Shown piece by piece: positions 45,123 through 55,232 of a stretch of DNA of 64,000 bases; the stretch's first letter is position 1, and the number at the start of each line of letters is the position of its first letter. The stretch comes from JAENWD01 sp963796915. Lineage in GTDB: Bacteria; Acidobacteriota; Vicinamibacteria; Vicinamibacterales; JAENWD01. The stretch covers positions 2,790,001-2,854,000 of the forward strand of contig CAWCNI010000004.1 of the NCBI GenBank assembly GCA_963796915.1. Direction: 5' to 3'. The position numbers were made by a program, and so were the translations under genes. The notes under the pieces are model-generated. The model saw nothing but the letters and a program-made list of their open reading frames with translations. It was not told where the DNA came from and did not search any database.

Positions 45123-47252
45123 GTGCCATCTCGCCGGCTTCTTGCTGGCTGCAGTGCCGGCGTGCTGTTGGCGGCGCTCGTTCACGCGTCGCCGCAGACG
45201 CCGGCACCTGTCTCCCAACCCACCTTCCGCGTGGGCGTCGACGCGGTGCGCATCGACGCCGTCGTCACCGACAAGGACGGGCACATCGTCTCGGACCTCA
45301 AGCCTGAGGAGTTCGAGCTGCGTCAGGACGGGAAGGTTCAGCAGATCACGCTCGCGCGGTTCGTGCCGGTGCAGACGTCCGCGGAACTGCCGGCCCGGCC
45401 TCCGCAACCCGTGAAGAAGGGTGAGCCGGCGCCACCGCCTCCGCCGGCAGCGAAGCTGTCGAAGGAGCAGGTCCAGCGCTCGATCGCGCTGGTCGTCGAC
45501 GACTTGAGCCTGTCGGCGGAGAGCTTCGAGTACGCGAGGCAGGGGCTTCACAAGTTCATCGACACACAACTGCAGCCCACCGACCTGGTCGCCCTCGTGC
45601 GCACCTCCGCACCCGGCGGCACTCTTCAGCCGTTCACGGCGGACCGGCGCCTGCTGCACGCGCAGGTCGACGGGATGCGCTGGACCGCGTTGTCGCGGAA
45701 CGGCGTCGAGTCGTTCGAGGCAATCCAGGGCTCGTTTCTCGGCATCGGCATGGTCGCTCCGCCAGGCGGCCAGGGACCGGCAGTGCCGGGTGTCGATCCC
45801 ACAGACTTCAGCGCCGTGAACCAGCTGCGGGCGTCGATGTCGGCGGCAGGCAGCATCGGCGCGCTGAACCTGATCATCCGCGGCGCGAGTGAGTTGCCAG
45901 GGCGGCGCGCCGTCGTCCTGGTGTCGGAAGGATTCGCGCTGATGACCAATGACCGAGGCGCGTACATACCCGAGCCTCGTACGCGAATCGCGCTGGACCG
46001 CGCGATTGAAGCGGCGCTGCGCCACGGCGTCGTGGTGTACTCGGTCGACGCCCGCGGGCTTCAGACAGGCGCCGCGATGGCATCGGACAGCGTCGTGGGC
46101 AACGCCAATCCACTTGACGCTCAGCTCGATCGCAAGCGCTTCGTCCTCGACACGCAGGAAGGACTCACCTACATCGCCGAGCAGACCGGTGGCATCGCGG
46201 CCCTGAACACCAACGACATCGGCGCCGGCATCGCGCGCGTCGTCAACGACATCCGCAGCTACTACATCCTCGGCTACACGCCGGACGAGGACACGTTCGC
46301 GAAGCCGGGAAAGACGCCGCGCCTGCACAAGATCGCGCTGAAGGTGAAGCGGCCCGGCCTGACGGTCCGCACGCGGAAGACGTTCCTCGGGGTCAGCGAC
46401 CCGCCCGAGCGGGCGAAGCTTTCCTCGCCTGCGCAGGCGCTGCGCGACGCCGCGATGTCGCCGTTTGCCGCGAGCGAGATCCCGATGCGCGCCACCGCGC
46501 TGACAGCGTATGCGCCTGAAGGCGCCTTCGTCCGCACACTGCTCGAAATCGACGCACGGGCGCTGTCGTTCGCCAAGGCAGACGACGGGCGAACGACGGC
46601 GGATGTCGACGTGCTCGGCATGGCCTTCGATCAGGACGGCACCGAGGTCGGTCACATGAGCACGGCGTTCACCGTCGCGCTCAACGCCGACACCGATCCC
46701 GAGGCGCTGCGCGAGGGCGAGGGGCTCGTCTACGTCCTGAAGGTGCCGATCCCGAAACCTGGCGCCTACCAGATTCGCTTCGCGGCGCGCGATCGCCGCT
46801 CGGGTGCCATCGGATCCGCCGGCCAGTTCGCGTGGATTGACGACGTGGCGCACGGCGCGTTTGCGATGTCGGGCATCCTGCTCGGCCCGGAGGCGACGGC
46901 GGCAAAGCCAGCGGAAGCCCTCGACACGTCCGGGCTGCTGAAGCAGCAGGCGCATCGCGTGTTCAAGCCCGGCACCCGCCTGTCGTACGCGTACGAGATT
47001 TACAACGCCGAGGCGCCCGTACAGGCGGCGGCGACGATCTGGCGCGGACAGGAGCGGGTGTTCACGGCGCCGGCGGACACGCTGGTGCCGCCGACGACCA
47101 ACGCCGATCGCTTCGCCGCGGCGGGCGGCCTGAAACTGGGCCCCTCGCTCCCGCCGGGCGACTACGTGTTGCAGATCGCGACGCGCACGCCAGAGGCAAA
47201 GACGAAGAAGAAGGGCGTCGCCGTGCAGAGCGTGGACTTCGAGGTGCGGTGA
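45123..47252 (+). CDS. VWFA-related Acidobacterial domain protein (medium class, second of triplet)
   Basis: A protein of 709 residues from the GTG at 45123, chosen for its Shine-Dalgarno (AGGAGG at 45111-45116, overlapping the upstream stop). Signal peptide (LLAGCSAGVLLAALVHASPQ), FRVGVDAVRIDAVVTDKDGHI, VWA first loop VVDDLSLSAES, GRRAVVLVSEGFALM, YSVDARGLQTG, IAEQTGGIAALNTNDIGAG and YYILGYTPDEDTF, plus a longer beta-rich extension than its upstream neighbour (VFKPGTRLSYAYEIYNAE, GLKLGPSLPPGDYVLQIAT). The GTGA overlap with the next gene indicates translational coupling. Confidence 0.88.
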   Translation: MPSRRLLAGCSAGVLLAALVHASPQTPAPVSQPTFRVGVDAVRIDAVVTDKDGHIVSDLKPEEFELRQDGKVQQITLARFVPVQTSAELPARPPQPVKKGEPAPPPPPAAKLSKEQVQRSIALVVDDLSLSAESFEYARQGLHKFIDTQLQPTDLVALVRTSAPGGTLQPFTADRRLLHAQVDGMRWTALSRNGVESFEAIQGSFLGIGMVAPPGGQGPAVPGVDPTDFSAVNQLRASMSAAGSIGALNLIIRGASELPGRRAVVLVSEGFALMTNDRGAYIPEPRTRIALDRAIEAALRHGVVVYSVDARGLQTGAAMASDSVVGNANPLDAQLDRKRFVLDTQEGLTYIAEQTGGIAALNTNDIGAGIARVVNDIRSYYILGYTPDEDTFAKPGKTPRLHKIALKVKRPGLTVRTRKTFLGVSDPPERAKLSSPAQALRDAAMSPFAASEIPMRATALTAYAPEGAFVRTLLEIDARALSFAKADDGRTTADVDVLGMAFDQDGTEVGHMSTAFTVALNADTDPEALREGEGLVYVLKVPIPKPGAYQIRFAARDRRSGAIGSAGQFAWIDDVAHGAFAMSGILLGPEATAAKPAEALDTSGLLKQQAHRVFKPGTRLSYAYEIYNAEAPVQAAATIWRGQERVFTAPADTLVPPTTNADRFAAAGGLKLGPSLPPGDYVLQIATRTPEAKTKKKGVAVQSVDFEVR

Positions 47253-49363
47253 ACCCCGTGAGGCACGCCCGGATCTGGCTGGCGGCACTCGTCGTGAGCG
47301 GGGTGTCGGCAGCGGGGTCGTTGCAGGGCATCCACCAGGCACCAGCGCCCGACCCGTCGCAGCCCGTCTTCCACATCGGCGTTGACGCCGTCCGCATCGA
47401 CGCTGTCGTCACCGACAAGGACGGCCGCATCATCACCGACCTCACCGCCGACGACTTCGAGCTGAAAGACGACGGGCGACCCCAGACGGTCACGCTGGCG
47501 ACGTTCGTGCCGGTCGCCAGTGGTCCGGCGACCGCGGCCGCGGCCGATGCATCGCGGCCTGCCCGCGGCGACGCGCCGTCCGCATCGCCAGTGCCTGCCG
47601 CACCTCCGCTCCCGGGCAAGGAGATGCCGCGATCGATCGTCGTGCTCGTCGACGACCTCGGGATGTCGTTTGAGAGCGTCTATCACGCGCGCAAGGCGCT
47701 GCACACCTTCTTCGACGAGAGCCTGCAGCCGACCGACGTGGTGGCGGTGACGAGAACCGGCATGGTCGCCGGCACGCAGCGGCAGTTCACCACCGATCGG
47801 CGGCTCCTGCACGCAGCGGTCGATCAGCTGCGATGGACCGTGCTGTCCCGCCGCGGGGTTGAGTCGTTTGACTCCATCGAAGGCACGGGGATGACCAACA
47901 TCGGAGGCGGACCCGGCGGCGGCGGCACGTCCGATCCTGCCGGCGGCGCGAAAATGGACGACCTCCGAGAGAAGATCTCCGCCCTCGCCACGCTCAGCGC
48001 GGCGAACCTGACTGTCAAGGCGATGGCCTCGGTGCCAGGCCGCAAGGCGATGATTCTGGTCAGCGAAGGCTTCGACATGTACGACGGGGTGCAGATCGAT
48101 CCGCGGATCCAGTCGGCGCTCGACACGCTCTGGGACCAGGCGGCGCGCGCGGGCGTGGTCATCTATGCCCTTGCAACCCAGGGCCTGCAGACGGGCATGT
48201 TGCTCGCGTCCGACAACACCTCGAAGCTGGGCAGCGCGAGCGCGGTACGCGGTGCGTCCAGCGATCGGCACGCCATGCTCCGCGGCACCCAGGACTCGCT
48301 CAGTCTGCTCACCCGCGAGACCGGCGGGTTCGCCGCCATGGACACCAACGACCTCGCCCATGCCCTGCGGCGGATCGTCGACGACATCCGCGGGTTCTAC
48401 ATCATCGGCTACGCCCCCAATCAGGAGACCTTCGAGCGCAAGGGCGCTACCATCGCGACCCACAGAATCGCGCTGAAGGTGAAGCGGCCGGGCCTGACCG
48501 TCAAGTTCCGTGGAGCGTTCCTTGGCCGCTCCGACCAGCCGCCCGCCGCCACAACGCCGAGCGCCTCGCTGGTCTCGGCTGCGATGTCGCCGTTCACGGC
48601 CACGACCATCCCGCTGGCCCTGATACCAATCTGGAGCGGGTCGCCCTCGGGCTTGTCGATCAAGTCGCTGTTGCAGGTCAACGCCAGCGCCTTGACGTTC
48701 GCTCCCGTGGCTGACGGCGGAACGCTGGCCTCGGCGGAAGTCGCCGCCGTCATCGTCAGCGTCGACGGCACCGTCGTCACGTCGGGAACGGCGACGTTCA
48801 CCGTCCAGGGCGCGGGGGACCCGGCGTCGATGGGCGTGGTGACCTACACCGTTGATCTGCGGGTCCCGCAGCCGGGCGGCTACCAGGTGCGGTTCGCCCT
48901 TCGCGATTCGCGGAGCGGCGCGATCGGATCGATCGGGGAGTTCGTCGAGGTGCCCGACGTCGCACGCGGCGTGCTTGCGGTGTCGACAGTGCGGCTCGGG
49001 TCGGAGCATGCCGGTCCCGTCGACATCACACCGGCGGCGGCGACGGACACGGCGGACAGCGCGGCGCCGCCGGCGCAGCGTTTCCGTGCCGGCGACGACG
49101 TGCCCTATTTCTACGAGGTGTACAACGCCGACTCGTCGCTGACGGCGTCGCCGCGCGTCCTGCACGACGGCCAGGCCGTCCTCGAGGCGCCGCCGGACAC
49201 CCTGCAGCCGGATGGGAGCCAGCGCCACCGCGTCAGCGGCGCGATCCGCCTGAACGACACGCTGCCTGCCGGTCACTACGTGCTGCAGGTGGAGGCGTCG
49301 ACACCCGGCGAGAAGGGCAAGCCAAAGGTCGCCCGCTCAAGGGTGGACTTCGAAGTGCGCTGA
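47249..49363 (+). CDS. VWFA-related Acidobacterial domain protein (medium class, third of triplet)
   Basis: A protein of 704 residues, GTG start overlapping the previous stop (GTGA). Signal peptide (IWLAALVVSGVSAAGSLQG), FHIGVDAVRIDAVVTDKDGRI, VWA first loop LVDDLGMSFES, a Gly-rich insert (IGGGPGGGGTSDPAGG, about residue 215), GRKAMILVSEGFDMYD, YALATQGLQTG, LTRETGGFAAMDTNDLAHA and YIIGYAPNQETF. The C-terminal extension matches 45123-47252. Last gene of the plus-strand cluster; a REP-type palindrome begins 2 nt after the stop. Confidence 0.88.
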   Translation: MNPVRHARIWLAALVVSGVSAAGSLQGIHQAPAPDPSQPVFHIGVDAVRIDAVVTDKDGRIITDLTADDFELKDDGRPQTVTLATFVPVASGPATAAAADASRPARGDAPSASPVPAAPPLPGKEMPRSIVVLVDDLGMSFESVYHARKALHTFFDESLQPTDVVAVTRTGMVAGTQRQFTTDRRLLHAAVDQLRWTVLSRRGVESFDSIEGTGMTNIGGGPGGGGTSDPAGGAKMDDLREKISALATLSAANLTVKAMASVPGRKAMILVSEGFDMYDGVQIDPRIQSALDTLWDQAARAGVVIYALATQGLQTGMLLASDNTSKLGSASAVRGASSDRHAMLRGTQDSLSLLTRETGGFAAMDTNDLAHALRRIVDDIRGFYIIGYAPNQETFERKGATIATHRIALKVKRPGLTVKFRGAFLGRSDQPPAATTPSASLVSAAMSPFTATTIPLALIPIWSGSPSGLSIKSLLQVNASALTFAPVADGGTLASAEVAAVIVSVDGTVVTSGTATFTVQGAGDPASMGVVTYTVDLRVPQPGGYQVRFALRDSRSGAIGSIGEFVEVPDVARGVLAVSTVRLGSEHAGPVDITPAAATDTADSAAPPAQRFRAGDDVPYFYEVYNADSSLTASPRVLHDGQAVLEAPPDTLQPDGSQRHRVSGAIRLNDTLPAGHYVLQVEASTPGEKGKPKVARSRVDFEVR

Positions 49364-49365
49364 AT

Positions 49366-49502
49366 GGCCGATCTGAAGATCGGCCCTACAGGCTCCACTC
49401 CAAAGGTCGGCCCTGCAGGTTCCACGGCGCAAAGACCGACTTGGTGAGCAACAGCAGGACACCTGGGGGCGTTCGGCTGTAGGGCCGATCTTTAGATCGG
49501 CC
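49366..49502. repeat. Inverted pair of REP-like palindromic units after the VWFA triplet
   Basis: Unit 1, GGCCGATCTGAAGATCGGCC (49366-49385) followed by CTACAG; unit 2, inverted, CTGTAG before GGCCGATCTTTAGATCGGCC (49483-49502). The ~28-nt units form long inverted arms around about 85 nt that include a further partial copy (AAGGTCGGCCCTGCAGG). Also a plausible bidirectional 3'-end structure. Confidence 0.75.
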
Positions 49503-49506
49503 ATCG

Positions 49507-49575
49507 CTGCCCGCCGCCTGCCGCCTGCCGCCGCGCCGCCGCCTGCGGCCTGCTGCCTGCTGCCTGCTGCCTGCT
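49507..49575. repeat. Low-complexity array (GCCTGCC / GCTGCCT)n
   Basis: Imperfect tandem copies of GCCGCCTGC and GCTGCCT directly after the REP pair and running up to the -10 box of the next gene. Related low-complexity arrays occur at about 55985-56080 and 60197-60262. Confidence 0.6.
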
Positions 49576-49580
49576 ACGAT
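49575..49580 (+). promoter_or_regulatory. TACGAT -10 box placed for a leaderless transcript
   Basis: TACGAT ends 7 nt before the ATG at 49588. Its upstream edge is formed by the low-complexity array, so array changes could alter promoter strength. Confidence 0.4.
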
Positions 49581-49587
49581 TGTCCCC

Positions 49588-49974
49588 ATGCCCCCACACC
49601 TCCTGCTCTGGGACGGCGCTTGCGGCTTCTGCCGCCGGGCCGTGGAGTGGGTGCGCCGGCGGGACCATGCCGGTCAGTTCGAGATCGTGGCCTACCAGGA
49701 CGCCGCTTCGCCGCCAATGACGCCGGAGCTGCGGGAGGCCTGCCGCCGCGCGGTCCACGTGGTGACTGCCGACGGCGAGGTGCTCCGCGCCGGACGGGCG
49801 TCGCTCTTCGTGCTCGGCCGCGTCGGATTTCCCCTGGCCGCCCGCCTCCTCTCCCTGCCGCCGTTCATCTGGGGCGTCGAGCTGGGGTACGTCCTCGTCG
49901 CGCGGAACCGGTCGTTTTTCTCGCGACTGCTGCCCCGGCCGCGGCCGCCCGCCAATTCCGCGCGCACCGGCTGA
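49588..49974 (+). CDS. DCC-family thiol-disulfide oxidoreductase-like protein
   Basis: A protein of 128 residues. It begins with LLLWDGACGFCRRAVEWVRRRD, where DGACGFC is the DxxCxxC signature of the DCC family (DUF393), a thioredoxin-like fold with a CxxC active site. The rest (VLRAGRASLFVLGRVGFPLA and a C-terminal amphipathic segment ending SRLLPRP) matches the family length of 120-140 residues. No signal peptide, so cytoplasmic or membrane-associated. Substrate unknown. Confidence 0.85.
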   Translation: MPPHLLLWDGACGFCRRAVEWVRRRDHAGQFEIVAYQDAASPPMTPELREACRRAVHVVTADGEVLRAGRASLFVLGRVGFPLAARLLSLPPFIWGVELGYVLVARNRSFFSRLLPRPRPPANSARTG

Positions 49975-50027
49975 AGGCGGCGAAGGCGCGCCCACGCAAA
50001 GGTCGAGTGTTGTAAGCTTTTCAAGCG

Positions 50028-50057
50028 TTGACTAGCCGGGCGCCCGCTGCCTAAAAT
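50028..50057 (+). promoter_or_regulatory. Sigma-70-type promoter of the Ser/Thr kinase gene
   Basis: -35 TTGACT (50028-50033), 18-nt spacer, -10 TAAAAT (50052-50057). The ATG at 50074 follows within 16 nt of the -10 box, giving a leader of roughly 10 nt. Confidence 0.65.
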
Positions 50058-50073
50058 TGCCGGAATTCCCTCA

Positions 50074-52438
50074 ATGATTGGTCGCGTCATCACGCACTAT
50101 CGCGTCATCGAGCAGATTGGCGCGGGCGGCATGGGTGTTGTCTACAAGGCGGAGGACACGCGCCTCGGCCGCCTGCTCGCGCTGAAATTCCTGCCGGTTG
50201 ACGCCTCGCACGACCACATCGCCCTGGAACGCTTCCAGCGGGAGGCGCGGGCGGCGTCGAGCTTCAACCACCCCGCGATCTGCACGATTTACGACATCGG
50301 GGAATTCGAGGGCCGGCAGTTCATCGCCATGGAGCTGCTCGACGGCCAGCCCCTCGACCAGTACATCGCCGGCAAGCCCATGACGATCGCCAAGGTCCTC
50401 GACCTCGGCATCCAGGTCGCCGACGCCCTCGAAGCGGCACACGCCCAGGGCATCATGCACCGCGACATCAAGCCGGCGAACATCTTCGTCACCAGCCGCG
50501 GTCAGGCGAAAGTGCTCGATTTCGGCCTGGCGAAGCTCGCACCGTCCAGCCGGGACACCTTCGGCGGCGGCGCCGGCGCGGCGCCGACCATCGCCGAAAG
50601 CCTGCTCACCACGGGCGGTCTGGCGGTCGGCACTGTCGCCTACATGTCGCCCGAGCAGGCGCGCGGCGAAGACCTCGACCAGCGCAGCGACCTGTTCTCC
50701 TTTGGCGTCGTCCTCCACGAGATGGCCACCGGCAAGCAGGCCTTCGTGGGCAATACGACCGCCGTGGTGTTCGACGCGATTCTCAACCGCATGCCTCCGC
50801 CGGTGGCCTCGCTCAACCCCGAGGTGCCGCCGGAGCTCGAGCGGATCATCGACAAGGCGATCGAAAAGGATCGCTCGATGCGGTACCAGAGCGCCGCGGA
50901 CGTGCGCTCCGACCTGCAGCGGTTGAAGCGCGATCGCGACTCGGCGCGCGGCGTCTCGAACGCCGCCCATCTGGCCGCTGCCCAGTCGGGCGGCCGGCCC
51001 GCCGCGTCTTCCGGCGCTGTCCGTCCGGTGTCCGGAGCGTTTGCATCGTCGCCGGTCCCGCAGACGCCGGCGACGCCGCCCGCGGGCAGTCCAGCGCAGC
51101 CGGAATCTCCAGACGACGACGCCACTGTCGCGGTCCCAATTGCCGGGAGCACCCCGCGAGCCGCGGTCCCGAGCGCAGCCCCGCCTTCGACACCGCCAGC
51201 AGCTCCGGCAGCGGCAGCTCCGGTTGCAACTCCGGCGCGCGCCGCAGCGACTGCGGCACCCGCGCAAGGGGCCGGCACGATAAAGCCCGTCAAGCGCAGC
51301 GGCGCCGGTCTGCTGATTGGGATTGCCGCCCTCGTGCTGGTGCTCGCCGGCGCGGCTGGCCTCTACCTGTGGCGACAGCATCAGGCGAGCGTGGCTGCGG
51401 CAGAAGCCGAGGCCGCCGTCCAGGCAGCAGCGGCGAACGCCGCGGCGGAAGCGGCCAAGGCGAGCGCGGCAGTCGCGGCGGCGACTCAGTCTCCGGTGCC
51501 CCCGCCACCGCCTGCGACGCCGGAACTGCCGGCCGTATCCCCGGAACCGCCTCCGGCAGCGCCCGCCACGGCTTCGACGCCCGGAGCAGTGAAGCCCGCG
51601 GTGCCCGGATCGAAGGAAGCGTCCTCGTCGAAGAAGTCGAAGGCGCCGGCGCCAGACGACGACAACGACAGCAACGGCAGCGCCGAAGCCCGTCGCGCCA
51701 GTCGTCGTCGCCGATCCGGTCGCCGACGCGCTGACGACGGCCAACAGCGAGCTGAAGGCGAATCAGCTCGATCAGGCGATCGCCACGCTGCAGAACGCGC
51801 TCGCGCAGGCGCCCAACAGCAAGAGCGCGGCAGAGGCCTACCTGCTGATCGGCCGGGCCTACGATCGCGAACGGAAGGTCGACAACGCCATCGCCGCCTA
51901 TCGCGAGGTGAAGACTCGCTTCCCGCAGAACCCCGCCAGCGCCGAGGCCATGCTGCGCGTGGCGGAACTGGTGCAGCAGACGAAAGACCCGAATCGCGTG
52001 CGCACGGCGGTGGACTACCTGAATCAGGTCGTGACCGGATTTCCTGACACGCCCTCCGGACCGCTGGCGCTCGTCGCACGCGCCGGCATCGAGGAGCGGG
52101 AGAACATGAAGGTGACGGACCCGCAGCTTGGACGTCCGGTGCCCGCGGCTCTCGTCTCGTTTCGTCAGCTCACCGAGCGCTACTCGAACGCGCCGGTCGC
52201 CGAGCTCGGCTACTGGAAGCTCGCCTCTCTTTACAGCGATCTGAAGCGCTTCGATCTGGCCGCCGACGCCTACGCGCAACTCGGGACGCAATTCCCCGCC
52301 ACACGCTACGACGCCTGGTGGGAAGCGGCGGAGCTCTACGACAAGAAGGTCAAGGACAAGAGCAAGGCCCGCGACGCCTACGGCAAAGTCCCCTCGACGT
52401 CGCGTCACTACCGCGACGCCCAGAAGAAGGCTCAGTAG
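50074..52438 (+). CDS. PknB-like Ser/Thr protein kinase with transmembrane segment and C-terminal TPR domain, one frameshift
   Basis: About 787 residues after removing one extra G at 51685 (GCC-G-AAG). Kinase domain: glycine loop GAGGMG (16-21), lysine K38, catalytic HRD at 129-131 (MHRDIKPANIF), DFG at 149-151, and the APE-like MSPEQARGEDLDQRSDLFSFG. A long Pro/Ala linker follows, then one membrane helix (LLIGIAALVLVLAGAAGLYLW, about 412-434), an Ala-rich coiled segment and an extracytoplasmic TPR/tol-like region (LDQAIATLQNALAQAPNSKS, DNAIAAYREVKTRFPQNPAS, RFDLAADAYAQLGTQFPATR). Likely a membrane sensor kinase. xylB begins 21 nt later; no regulatory link is shown. Confidence 0.88.
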
Positions 52439-52459
52439 TCTCGCTCGACGTTCCCACAC

Positions 52460-54013
52460 ATGTCTTATCTGCTCGGGATCGACGTCGGCACCGGCGGCAC
52501 ACGCGCGCTGGTCATCGACGAGTCTGGCCGGATCGTTTCCTCGGCGACGCACGATCACGTGCCTTTCGCCTCGCCCCACACCGGCTGGGCCGAGCAGGAT
52601 CCTGTCGACTGGTGGCACGCCACGTCGCTGGCAGTTCGTGCCGCGCTGGCGAAAGGCCCCATCGCGCCGGAGGCGATCAAGGCGGTTGGTTTCTCCGGGC
52701 AGATGCACGGCTCGACGCTGCTCGATGCCCGCGACGAGGTGGTGCGCCCCGCGCTGCTCTGGTGCGATCAGCGCACCGACGCGGAGTGCCGTGCCATCAC
52801 CGAGCAGGTCGGCGCCGCTCGCCTGATCGAGCTGACCGCGAACCCGGCGCTCACTGGATTCACGCTGCCGAAACTGGTCTGGGTGCGGACGCACGAGCCC
52901 GATCTCTGGAACCGGGTCCGCTCCGTGCTGCTGCCGAAGGACTACGTCCGCTTCCGGCTCACCGGCGACAAGGCCACCGACGTGGCCGACGCCTCGGGCA
53001 CGCTGCTGTTCGACGTGCGCGCGCGACGCTGGTCGGCGGCCATGCTCGAGGCGATGCGGCTCGACGCGTCCCTGATGCCGCGCGCGTTCGAGTCGCCGGA
53101 GATCACGGGCACTGTGTCGGAGGCAGGCGCCGCAGCCACCGGCCTTCGGAAGGGCACGCCCGTTGTCGCCGGCGGCGGCGATCAGGCGGCCGGCGCGGTC
53201 GGCATGGGCATCGTTCGCCCGGGCGCCGTCAGCGCGACGATCGGCACCTCGGGCGTCGTCTTTGCCGCGACCGACCATCCGGCGCTCGACACCGGCGGCC
53301 GCGTCCACACGTTCTGCCACGCCATCCCGGGCCGCTGGCACGTCATGGGCGTGACGCAGGCGCGCCGGCCTGTCGCTGCGCTGGTTCCGCGATCGTTTCG
53401 GCGCGCGGCCCGGACGACGGGCGCGACCGCCTACGATCGCATGACCGACGAAGCGGCCAGTGTGCCGGCCGGCTCCGACGGCGTGATCTGGGCGCCCTAC
53501 CTGATGGGCGAGCGCACGCCGCATCTCGATCCGGACGCGCGCGGCGGCGCTCGTCGGCCTGTCAGCGTCGCACACGCGCGGGCATGTCGTGCGCGCGGTG
53601 CTGGAAGGCGTCGCGTTCAGCCTCAAGGACACGTTCGACGATCTTCGAGCGAGATGGGCGTGCCGGTGAGCGGCGTCCGCGCTCGGCGGCGGGGGCGCGC
53701 GGTCGCCGCTCTGGCGTCAGATCCAGGCCGACGTCTACGGCTACCCTGTCGAGATCGTCGAAGCCGAAGAAGGCGCCGCCTACGGCGCGGCGCTGCTGGC
53801 TGGCGTCGGCGGCGGCGTCTGGCCCACCGTCGACGCCGCCTGCGACGCCGTGGTCAGACGTGGCGACACCGCCTCCGATGCCACACCGCCGCCGATCAGG
53901 CCACGATGGCCGGGCAGTACCAGGCATATCCGCGCGCGTCTATCCCGCGCTCAAAGCCATTCGCTGCCGAGACGTGCACTGTCTCATTCGTTACACGAGG
54001 ATTTCCGAAATGA
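52460..54013 (+). CDS. xylB: Xylulokinase (FGGY family), about a dozen single-base frame disruptions
   Basis: The N-terminal 300 residues are clean: GIDVGTGGTRALVIDE (phosphate loop), GFSGQMHGSTLLD, LWCDQRTDAEC, FTLPKLVWV and GGGDQAAGAVG carrying the catalytic Asp. From 53360 on the frame breaks repeatedly. Removing one base at each of about 53363, 53409, 53428, 53543, 53640, 53650, 53681, 53877, 53887, 53930, 53934 and one more before the stop restores expected xylulokinase sequence (AGLSLRWFRDRFG, HTRGHVVRAVLEGVAFSLKDTF, GGGARSPLWRQIQADV, YQAYRRVYPALKAIR), about 513 residues. The enzyme phosphorylates D-xylulose. The stop overlaps the xylA start (ATGA). Read as it stands, it encodes no complete enzyme. 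Confidence 0.85.
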   Translation: MSYLLGIDVGTGGTRALVIDESGRIVSSATHDHVPFASPHTGWAEQDPVDWWHATSLAVRAALAKGPIAPEAIKAVGFSGQMHGSTLLDARDEVVRPALLWCDQRTDAECRAITEQVGAARLIELTANPALTGFTLPKLVWVRTHEPDLWNRVRSVLLPKDYVRFRLTGDKATDVADASGTLLFDVRARRWSAAMLEAMRLDASLMPRAFESPEITGTVSEAGAAATGLRKGTPVVAGGGDQAAGAVGMGIVRPGAVSATIGTSGVVFAATDHPALDTGGRVHTFCHAIPGRWHVMGVTQARRPVAALVPRSFRRAARTTGATAYDRMTDEAASVPAGSDGVIWAPYLMGERTPHLDPDARGGARRPVSVAHARACRARGAGRRRVQPQGHVRRSSSEMGVPVSGVRARRRGRAVAALASDPGRRLRLPCRDRRSRRRRRLRRGAAGWRRRRRLAHRRRRLRRRGQTWRHRLRCHTAADQATMAGQYQAYPRASIPRSKPFAAETCTVSFVTRGFPK

Positions 54014-55188
54014 GCGCAGACGCGTACGTCCGACGACCCGCCGACAAGTTCTCCTTCGGCCTCTGGACGGTCGGCAACCGCGGCCGCGATCCGTTCGGCT
54101 CGGAAGTCCGGCCGCGCGCTGCCGCCGAACGACGCCGTGGCGCATGCTCGGCCGACGTCGGCGCCTGGGGCGTGAACCTGCACGACAACGACCTGGTGCC
54201 GATCGACGCCACGCCGGCCGAGCGCGACCGGATCGTGCGCGAGTTCAAGAAGGCCTGCGACGACCACGGCCTCGTCGTGCCGATGGCGACGGTGAACCTG
54301 TTCTCCGATCCGGTGTTCCGCGACGGCGCGTTCACGGCCAACGACCCGGCCGTCCGCGCTTACGCGATCCAGAAGACGATGCGCGCGATGGATCTCGGCG
54401 CCGAGCTCGGCGCGAAGATCTTCGTGCTGTGGGGCGGCCGCGAAGGGACGGAAACCGACGCCTGCCGCCGGCCCGACGAGGCGGTCAAGCGCCTGCGCGA
54501 GGCGATCAACTTCCTGTGCGAGTACTCGCATCGACCAGAAGTACGGCTACCGGTTCGCGTTCGAAGCCAAGCCGAACGAGCCGCGCGGCGACATCTACAT
54601 GGCGACGACCGGCAACTATCTCGGCCTGATCCCGACGCTCGCGCATCCGGAGATGGTGGGCGTGAACCCCGAAGTCGCGCACGAGACAGATGGCCGGCCT
54701 GAACTTCATGCACGCCGTGGCGCAGGCGTGGGAAGCGGGCAAGCTGTTCCACATCGACCTGAACGATCAGGCGATCGGGCCGCTACGACCAGGACTTCCG
54801 CTTCGGCGCGGCGAACCTCAAGGCGCGCGTTCTTCCTCGTCAAGTTCCTCGAGGACGTCGGCTACAACGGGCCCGCGGCACTTCGACGCGCACGCCTATC
54901 GCACCGAGGACTACGACGGCGTGAAGGAGTTCGCCCGCGGCTGCATGCGGACGTACCTGATCCTGAAGGAGAAGGCCGCGCGCTGGAACGAGGACGCGGA
55001 GATCCAGGCGATTCTGAAGGAGATCGAGAAGCCGAGCGAGCCGATTCCGGCCGGCGGCAAATACTCGGCCTCGGGCGGCGCGGGACTGCTGGCGCACACG
55101 TTCAACCGCACGGTGCTTGCGGCGAAGGCTGCTGCCCTACGAGAAGCTCGATCAGCTGACGGTGGAAGTGCTGCTGGGCGCGAGGTAA
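54010..55188 (+). CDS. xylA: Xylose isomerase (class I, Thermus/actinobacterial type), nine single-base frame disruptions
   Basis: Removing one base at about 54115, 54143, 54150, 54529, 54686, 54777, 54826, 54875 and 55131 gives a 389-residue protein aligning end to end with class I xylose isomerases. Landmarks: FSFGLWTVGNRGRDPFG, WGVNLHDNDLVP (catalytic His), FSDPVFRDGAFTANDP, GGREGTET, FEAKPNEPRGD (metal Glu and Lys), VNPEVAHEQMAGLNF, FHIDLNDQ, YDQDFRFG (metal Asp residues), RHFDAHAYRTED and the end KLDQLTVEVLLGAR. It converts D-xylose to D-xylulose and is coupled to xylB. All catalytic residues are present once repaired. Confidence 0.88.
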
Positions 55189-55196
55189 GAAGCGGG

Positions 55197-55232
55197 CTAC
55201 GGGCTACGGGCTACGGGCTACGGGCTACGGAG
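55197..55232. repeat. Tandem array (GGGCTAC)n
   Basis: About five copies of the heptamer GGGCTAC directly after the xylA stop codon and abutting a REPIN-like pair. Confidence 0.8.

Noticed and set aside
49366..49502. CRISPR-like array of palindromic repeats
   Set aside because: Units come as single inverted pairs, not regularly spaced direct repeats with spacers, and no cas genes are present.
49386..49589. Small minus-strand frame in the REP/low-complexity region
   Set aside because: Made almost entirely of the repeat array and palindromes; not a plausible protein.
52460..55188. True pseudogenes xylB and xylA
   Set aside because: After removing single bases all catalytic residues and full lengths return, with no sign of substitution decay. 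The broken state is more likely technical.
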